NCBI GenBank assembly: GCA_038501625.1
Contig: JAZAYU010000003.1
Location: 1,491,001 to 1,555,000, forward strand
Source of the DNA: Corbicula japonica
Lineage: Eukaryota; Mollusca; Bivalvia; Venerida; Cyrenidae
Direction of reading: 5' to 3'
Length of the DNA stretch: 64,000 nucleotides
Shown: positions 39,801-48,800 of the stretch, piece by piece
Layout: each line of letters opens with the position of its first letter
Numbering within the stretch: position 1 is the stretch's first letter
The notes under the pieces: model-generated
What the model was told of the DNA's origin: nothing
Seen by the model: only the letters and a program-made list of their open reading frames with translations
Database searches by the model: none
Position numbers and translations under genes: made by a program

Positions 39801-42800
39801 ACCCTAGGGTGTGGCAGATTTTGGCCCAGGGACATAATGTGAACAAATTTAGTAGACATCCATTAGACAATGCTACTTACCAAATATCTAAGCTGTACGC
39901 ATTGTGGTTTGTGAGAAGAAGATTTTTTAAAGATTTCCTTTATAAGTCTATGCAAAATGAAGTGACCCCTGGGACGGGGCCAATTTTGACCCCAGGGAAA
40001 TAATTTGAACAATCTTTGTAGAGTTCCACTAGAGGGTGAAAAATGCCAAATATCTAGGCTCTAGGCCTTGTGGTTTCAGACAAGAAGATTTTTAAAGTTT
40101 TTCCTATATAAGTCTATGTAAAATGAAGTGACCCCTGGGGCGGGGCCAATTTTGACCCCAGGGAAATAATTTGAACAATCATTGTAGAGTTCCACCAAAG
40201 GGTGCAAAATGCCAAATATCTAAGCTCTAGGCCTTGTGGTTTCAGACAAGAAGATTTTTAAAGTTTTTCCTATATAAGTCTATGTAAAATAAAGTGAACC
40301 CTGGGGCGGGGCCAATTTTGACCCCAGGGAAATAATTTTAATAATCTTTGTAGAGTTCCACTAGAGGGTGCTAAATGCCAAATATCTAAGCTCTAGGCCT
40401 TGTGGTTTCAGACAAGAAGATTTTTAAAGTTTTTCCTATTTAAGTCTATGTAAAATTAAGTGAACCCTGTGGCGGGGCCAATTTTGTCCCCAAGAAAATA
40501 ATTTGAACAATCTTTGTAGAGTTCCACTAGAGGGTGCTAAATGCCAAATATCTAAGCTCTAGGCCTTGTGGTTTCATACAAGAAGATTTTTAAAGTTTTT
40601 CCTATATAAGTCTATGTAAAATGAAGTGACCCCTAGGGCGAGGCCAATTTTGACCCCAGGGAAATAATTTGAACAATCTTTGTAGAGTTCCACTAGAGGG
40701 TGCTAAATGCCAAATATCTAAGCTCTAGGCCTTGTGGTTTCAGACAAGAAGATTTTTAAAGTTTTTCCTTTAGGTTGCCATGGCAACCAGAGTTCTGCAT
40801 GGAATTGATTTCTTTGAACAAATTTGGAAGAGCTTCATGCAAGGAACATCTGTGGCAAGTTTCATCAACTTTGGCCCAGGGGTTTAAGAGGAGATGTCGT
40901 TTAAAGAAAAAGTTTATGGACGGACGGACAACGGACGGACGCCGGACAAATTGCGATCACAAAAGCTCACCTTGTCACTACGTGACAGGTGCGCTAAAAA
41001 CATAAATCCAGCAAACATACCAATCAACTCAGCAAATGCAGAAAATGGCCAAGTATGAGATGTTGAATTGGAGTGCAAGTAATGAGGGCTGACCTGAAAG
41101 ATAAATACAGAACTTATACATGACTAACAAGACATACATGACAGCACTAAAGCCCTGAAGATATTATTACAGATTATCTTAGCTCTAGCAAATCTTGTTT
41201 CAGAAAAGAAAATTTGTTAAAATCCATGTACATGTAAATGTTAGACATCCTTACAGACAAAGGGGCTAAAACAATTTATGATATCATAACTCATATGGAA
41301 ATGCCTGCATGCTGCTTGAACATTTTACCTTATGACAGACCTCATTCATGGTGATGTAAGACTATTACAACAAAAGGAGATTTCCAACTTTATCAGATGA
41401 AACATTTATATGTCAGAACCAAAACAATATTAGATTGGGTTTTTTTTAATATTTAACTGACTCACAGCCATTTTGGAAGATGACTAGCATTTTTCTAACC
41501 TGATATAACAGCCTGCCAACAACAAAATTTGAAAAAAAGTGCAAAAACTGCAAGCAGACAAGAGGGAATTGTTATGTCTATATAATTTATATTCTAGCTG
41601 CCAATGAAAATGCAACACTTTATTTTTTGGAATATTTTTTAAGTGTATCAAAGTTTATTAATTTGGAAAAGGTAAATGTGTTTGAAAATCAATAAATTAA
41701 CATCATAAATAGTTTGTTGGGCCAAGCAAGTAATTGTCGACGGTGAACAATGCATCTGACAAGCAATTTCATGTTAAGGCATCCCTCCTTGTATCATCAT
41801 GACAGTATCAGACTTGGGGCGAATTTAATTTTAATGCTAATGCATTAATAATGCATTACTTTTTGTCAGTAAGGCAAGGTAATGATTAATGCAACAGATT
41901 TAGCATTATTTTAATGCTAATTTAATGCATTACCTACACCAAAATGCTGTAATGCTTAGCATTATTGAGCATTAATTGGAAGTTGTAGGATGCAAGTTAA
42001 AGTTCAAGGTTACCAACTTTTTTTTACTGAGTTTGAAAAACATGAGTTAAGCCCCTTGATTTTATTGAAATATAATGAAAATAATGAAAATCACTAATGT
42101 TCTATTTTCTTGCTAGAAAGTTATATTTCTGGTGATTGTTTTAACTTAAAGAAAAAGATTGTAGGACGAATTCTCTGAAAAAGCTTGTTAAACACTCAGT
42201 AACCATTTAGGGATCATTGAAATATGATGATATCTGTTAAATTTTGTACTTGAGAACAAGCCATTTATTACAAACCTGTTTGAAAAACAGGACATATTAT
42301 GGAATCACCGGCGGCAGGCAGCGTCCTCAAAATGTTACCAACTATCTTGTGTAGATCCAGATCAGACTGCGCTCATTTGAACAATGATCTGGATCTACAC
42401 TGGTCATAAATGTGCATGGGATAAAGCTGATGGAATCCAGATTTAATGTACATGAAATAATGTGCATTTTAACATTAATAGTAAACATTTGCAGTCACCT
42501 GAATTTCAAGATTTAAACATGATGTTCATTCTCTCATACAAATGTCGCTGTAAGTGGCATAATAGGTTTTAGTTTCCTAATAATGTAAATGTGAAAAGAA
42601 AGTGTTCAAAAATTTAAAGCTAAGTACACTAAAAATTGTTAAATTTTGTTTTAATTTCCAAGCATTTTTCATAACTTTTTGAATCGATGTTTTCATTTTA
42701 CAAATTTAAATGTTTAAAAAAGTGGTTGCTATGGTTACAGTGTCTTTATGAGGAATTCAGTTAGAAAGAAGTATTTAGTAAACTTTACAACACACATCAA

Positions 42801-45800
42801 TATTTGTCATTTGATGGGGTGTCTGTTAAAAAAAATTGGTAATTTGACAAAAAGATTTTTGCAAAAACATAATATTTGATGAATTCGCCCGATTTTGTTA
42901 GTCTCATCCACATCTAAAGAAATATGCCCTTTAATTTTTAGCAGGTCAAACACCAGTTTGATTCATTTCTTAATGTCTGAACATACTACAATGTTCAATT
43001 TTAATACCTGTACAGATTTAGTTAAGAAGACAAAGAATAAGTGCAATTATTATCAAGTTAATAATCCATTGCTATGGCATTAAAATGGTTGCTAAGGTGC
43101 ATTTTTGCGTGATTACTCTAATTTGGTTCATAAATATATAAACGAAATAAAATTTTTAACAAAAATTTAAAAAAAACATTTGTCTGCCTTTGTTTGTTCA
43201 AGAAATAGTGAAAGACATTTTTTCATATTTTCACAAAATTTCACATTTTTCAAGTTATGTTTTTTTCAACAATTTATCATTTGCTCCCCAATTTTATTTT
43301 ATTTTCTGTAAGATAAAGCTTTAGTTTAGCAGAAATGATCATTGATTTTTTCTCATGTGGTTGCAGATTTTTAAGCAAGGTGTGTTTATGATCACATCAT
43401 TTTTAAGTTTTCTTATTTGAACAATATATACCATGTTAATGTTTCCATGGTAACCATATAGACATGTTGAAATGTAGTTTACACCCTATTTTTCATTAAC
43501 TTTTATTTCATGCTTTGTTGAAGCTAATCCATTTAATCCCTACTCACCTGCTTAAATATTAAAAATGAAGTTAAAAACAAGTGAATTTTGTTTGTTTTTT
43601 GTGGTTATTCTCCTGTTTCCCTGGCAACATCAATTAATATGATAAAATAAGTGAAATGTTGACAGAAATCAAATTTGACATGTTTCATAATAGATTTTGG
43701 GTATAACTGAACTCATTTTAATAAATTATATTAGAACAAAAAAAATTCAGTTTCCAATCAAAGCTCAATGGTTGGTGACACAGCCTCTTAAATATTCCTG
43801 AAAATGTTACTGGTAGACATTTGAAGTTCATATCAAAATACCAAAAATGATGTTCTGAAATAAGCTAGCATCAAAATGAAATCAAACCTTTAGACTTGCA
43901 CAAAACTCTTACTTTCACAACCAAATGAAGTTATTTTTCTAACCATTTATCCAATTATACTTACTGATTAAGTGTCATTGTATAAATATTTGAGGCTATA
44001 CCAGATTTCAGGAAATCAGCATATAATGCAGATGCAGGTGACATAATAATTTAAGTTGGCAGTGTAGTCCTTTGTCAATACAACACTCTTAATGTGTGAT
44101 AACAGCAATAAATCAAAGATAACAAAAGTGTGTAAAAATGCTAAACCTGTACTAATCTATATATACTGAGAATAGTTTTGTTGTAAGTTCTTGAGGTGTC
44201 ACTTTAGGTCTTCACACTTTCAGACTGATACTTTGTATATTTGACTTTGGGGTGATTTTTTTGGAAGACAATCCATTTTTACATATACTGACAGTTGAAT
44301 TTTTTTTCAGTTCACTTGTGAAGAAATAATGCTTAATTTAATGCATTACTTTTTGAAATAATGCTAATTTAATGCATTACTTTCTCAAAATATGGTAATG
44401 CTAATTTAATTTAATGCACAAATTTGGCAAATAATGCTAATTTAATGCATTACTTTTGAAATTATTCGCCCCATGTCTGGTATCTTGTTGCTGGTTGTCT
44501 GTCTCTGAAAGCGTTTGAGCAGACTGAATAAAACTTGAAAACTGAAGATGGGATTTGTGTAGTTGTAAGTACATGTAAAGGTTAACATATGGACTTGTTT
44601 TGAGGTTATTCATGCATGTTTACATTCCAAAACGAAAATTTGTGTGTTTGTACGTGTTACTGTAGGAGAGAAAGTTTAAAAAATCAGTGGACCATTAATG
44701 TATCATTTACCTTTGCCAATTTATTAAACAAGCATTTTAAACATTTTACACAGATTTATGTTACAGGTTTTAAAATCGCTGAAAAAGCATATGAATTGGT
44801 ACAATATATGTTACAGGACTGTCCGACAAGAGATCAGTTGCGGCTTTTGAGTTCCCAAAATTTCTAAAAAGTTATGTTCAATGAAAGGATTATAAAGTCT
44901 ACGAAACTTGGTAACTGCCCAAGTCAGAGGCGTCTAAAACCATCCTGTCTTGGACGAACATGCATAGCAAAATCAACACATATTACCGGTATCTGACATT
45001 CTTACTTAACTAAATCCAGTGTTTTTTTCTCTTTTGGGAGAAGGGGGTCGCAGCCCTTAGGAGGGGGAGAGTTGGGACACGAACAAAGGAAAGGGGGATT
45101 ATTTGGAAGGTACTTGCAGCCTGTCAAACACAACATAACAAAGTATTTACTGATTTTTTAATTCAAAGAAAGTCTGTGGTCTACAGTGAAATGTCTTTTT
45201 CTGTCTGCAAATTTATCAATTATTCTTGTCACTGTTTTGTCAATCAGTGGGGTATCCATTAAACATATCCAAAATTCAGATTTATCATCTTCACTATCGA
45301 ACGGTGCTTAACAGAGTCTGGCAAAGGGGGAATTTTTTATGGATGTGGGGGAAAAATATATACTATTTTGAGAGGGGAATGGGGCCCAATTTATGGAAGT
45401 TTTCTTTTAGTATCTGGTCTAATTAAAAAACAAGTTAACTGCGCATTACTGCCATTAGAGCCGGGTAAATAAAAGGGCAAGTTAAATTTTCGAAAACATC
45501 TGTACGTCCACTAAACGTCGGTATATTTCCTGTACAACTACGAGGGTTGTCCTAATAAATCGTAGACTATTGAAATAAAAAGAAAACTACTGAACATATC
45601 TTTAAGCAAATTTCACAATTAGTAAGGACATCATTTAGTAACAAGTATGCTGAATTTCAAAGAAAAACTTTCTAAAATAAAGAAATTACATGCAATTTAT
45701 TAAACCGTGATAGCGATCGGCGGCGCACGTCAAAAGGCGCTATAATTTGAAATTCAATAATTTACTTTTAACAATTAATACATTACACAATGGCATTAAA

Positions 45801-48800
45801 GCCGCAAATTGTTAATGTTGCCTTAATTGGTGATCATTCTGAAATTAATACGCAAAGTTTCAAAAAGTTGCCTTAATTTGTATAAGAGTAGTGCTTGTTT
45901 CATGCTAATGGGTAAACATTAACTTCTTATGAAAATCGCGACGTTTGAAGAAGCTGCGGCGCCCATTTCGATCATCCAATAATGTGAGAAAGGCAAATTG
46001 ACGCCATAAGACACGCTTTAGAAATAAAAACAAGTAAAGAAGCATCCTTATATCCAGAGCATTAGTAGAGAAGTGGCACAGAAAGTTTTCGCATAGTGAA
46101 ACGGAAATAATACTCAGAATCAGTCATCCCCCGTACTCGCCGGACCTCGCTCTGCTAGACGCTGTGTGCTTTCAGGATCATGGGTCGCACATTTGTGAAC
46201 TGCGACGAGATAAGAAGGCTTGACCTTCATTAAAAGACTTCGAACAGAGTGTTACATTAATTTATTTAATAGTCAGGAGGACAGACACCGTGAGTGTATC
46301 GAACATGCTGAAAAGTACTTCAGAAAAGAGTAACGGTATGCTGTGTGAGCATTGTAATGACGCTACGACGTGCGCCGCTGGTCGATAGGTCGTCAGGTTA
46401 AAATGTTTGGAATTTCGTTATGGTAATCTATTTTTCTTTGATATTTCGCAAACAAATTACCAAATGATGTCTTAACTAACTGTGAAACTTTCATAAACAT
46501 GTGTTCAGTAGTTCTCTTTCTTTTCAAATAGTCTACGATTTATTGGGACAACCCTCGTATGTGAGGTTTAAATAAAAATCAAGTTAATAGAATGCTGAAA
46601 ATCAAAACAAAAGACATTTACTGAGATAACATGCTATTTTCAAGGTTTATCTCCAACGACTGTCAAATAATTTCTTCAATTTGTTAAATTTACTCATTTT
46701 TTGAAACTATCAGTCTTTAAAAGGCCATCCTTATAAAAGTGTTTGTTTGTGGTTGCGCGACCGACCCAGTGAAATATTCCCCGACCCAAAAAATTGTTTG
46801 ACCATCTTGAGAAAAAATTTTTTTGGTCTATCTTTCCGTTAAAAAATAGGCATTTTACTTAACACTTACCAACGCAAACTTATTCCCTATTTTACAATTA
46901 CATCCCAATTTTATCTCAAGTATCATAGTTTAGAATTATTGCATCATCAACCATATTCACCCAGCTAAAAATGTCAAATGTCACGTATACACTTTCCTGT
47001 AGATCAAATTGTAGATCAAACAATTTCGTATCGAAGCCAATTAAACAACACTGTCTGGTTATGAGCCGACAATTTCTTTGAAGTTCTGTTTGACTGACAG
47101 AAAGTATCGATGTTTACCCTCATACTGCTTGTCAATCAACAGGAAGTTGAACTAAGGCGGAGTTTAAAACAAGTTTGTGAAATTACTTTTGATTGTTTTT
47201 GATTATGTGATATTCAAAGAGAAATAGAATTTAAATGTGGATTATTTTAAGTACAAACATTGCCGTTTCCATACAGGATACGACGCCGGGTAATTTGTAA
47301 CAGATTTTTTAATGCCTGATCGAATTAGCTAATTAAAAGTGTTGACAAGTTACAGTTTGTACCGAGGCTTGTTCATCGCTTTTGAGTACAGAACAGAACA
47401 AAACATTTTTCACTCGGGTACATAAGTTATTATTGTCATAAGATACAACATGGCTGTTAAATGAACTGAAATATCTGCAAATGCCCGTTTTTATAAGACG
47501 AAACACAGATTTTTGACTACCTTTTTTTGGTGTCTAGGTTGAATGTGAAAAATGCAAATTTGCAAATGCAAGGCAGTTAGGAATTCTGAAATCCTGAAAA
47601 TTCATTAAAGGGAAAATAAAGAAAATCAACCATTTGTAGACACACAAAAACCTGAATTTCAGACATACGCCTGCCTGAAAAATTTCACCCAAGCAAATGT
47701 ACTGTATTCTGCAAATTTTCCGTCACCAAAAAGTCATAAATCAAAGGTAAAATGAACGCTTTTTAATGCTGTTCTCAAATTATATACGGTATTCATTTTC
47801 AATAATATAAAACGTGGGTTATTATTATTATTATTATTATTAAAAATGAACATATCCGTTTGATACTTGCATCCTTAAAATACTTCTAAACCACAATGCT
47901 GTCGAACGGCTACAAATGTCTAGAATAGTTTGTCCATCTACTGTGTTGTAGGCTTAAAAATGCGGTGACAAAATGGTCTCCGCTTCTGTTTAAGTTTCCG
48001 TGGCTCTTAACTTTGAATAATCCTGCCAGTAACACTTGAAAGAGTAGGCAGTATCTAATAGATAATTAGGATTGTTTAAGTTTCACGCTCATAATGTGGG
48101 CATGGCCGTAACGTGGCTTTTACACGTGCAATAATGCTAATAAGATTTCCCGTTTCGCTGAATCATTGAATTCAAAATGGCACAACCGTGCTACATACTT
48201 TCTCGGTGACTTTAAATGTGATAAAGGACATTACATCAACAACACTTATAATAAATGCCAATTTACTTAATTGCATACATTTCAGTCATGGTTTGATGTG
48301 TTCTAAGGCTTGGCTTTGATCTGGGTATAAAAATAATATAAAAATTAAAAATTCCGACCTACTGACCCACGTCCAAAAAGTTGGGTCGCGCAACCGCAAA
48401 CAAACAATTTTTTAAGGATGGCCAAATAGTAACCTGATTAGCATATTTTCTGAATAGATCAGATTCCACAGACAAAAATGGGAAAACCTCAGTGTATTTT
48501 GATAATAAATTTGGATTTTCTCCGCTAATAAACAGACTTATTTTATGTTTCAGGTGTCATCAGAAAGATATAAATTATTTTATCGACCAACATTACAGCA
48601 ATCAATATCTGTTCGTTAAGTTAGGATAAAGATACTTTTTTTCGGAAAACAGGGATATTTTGTGTTCAGCAGGGCTTTTTCTGCCTATCTCACGGGGCCA
48701 AATATCGGCCCCGTTCCCAATCCAAAATAGCAACCATTTTTCCCAATTTCAAGAAAAAAATTCCCAATCTCGTAAATTTATTCCCCTTTTGAACTGAAAC

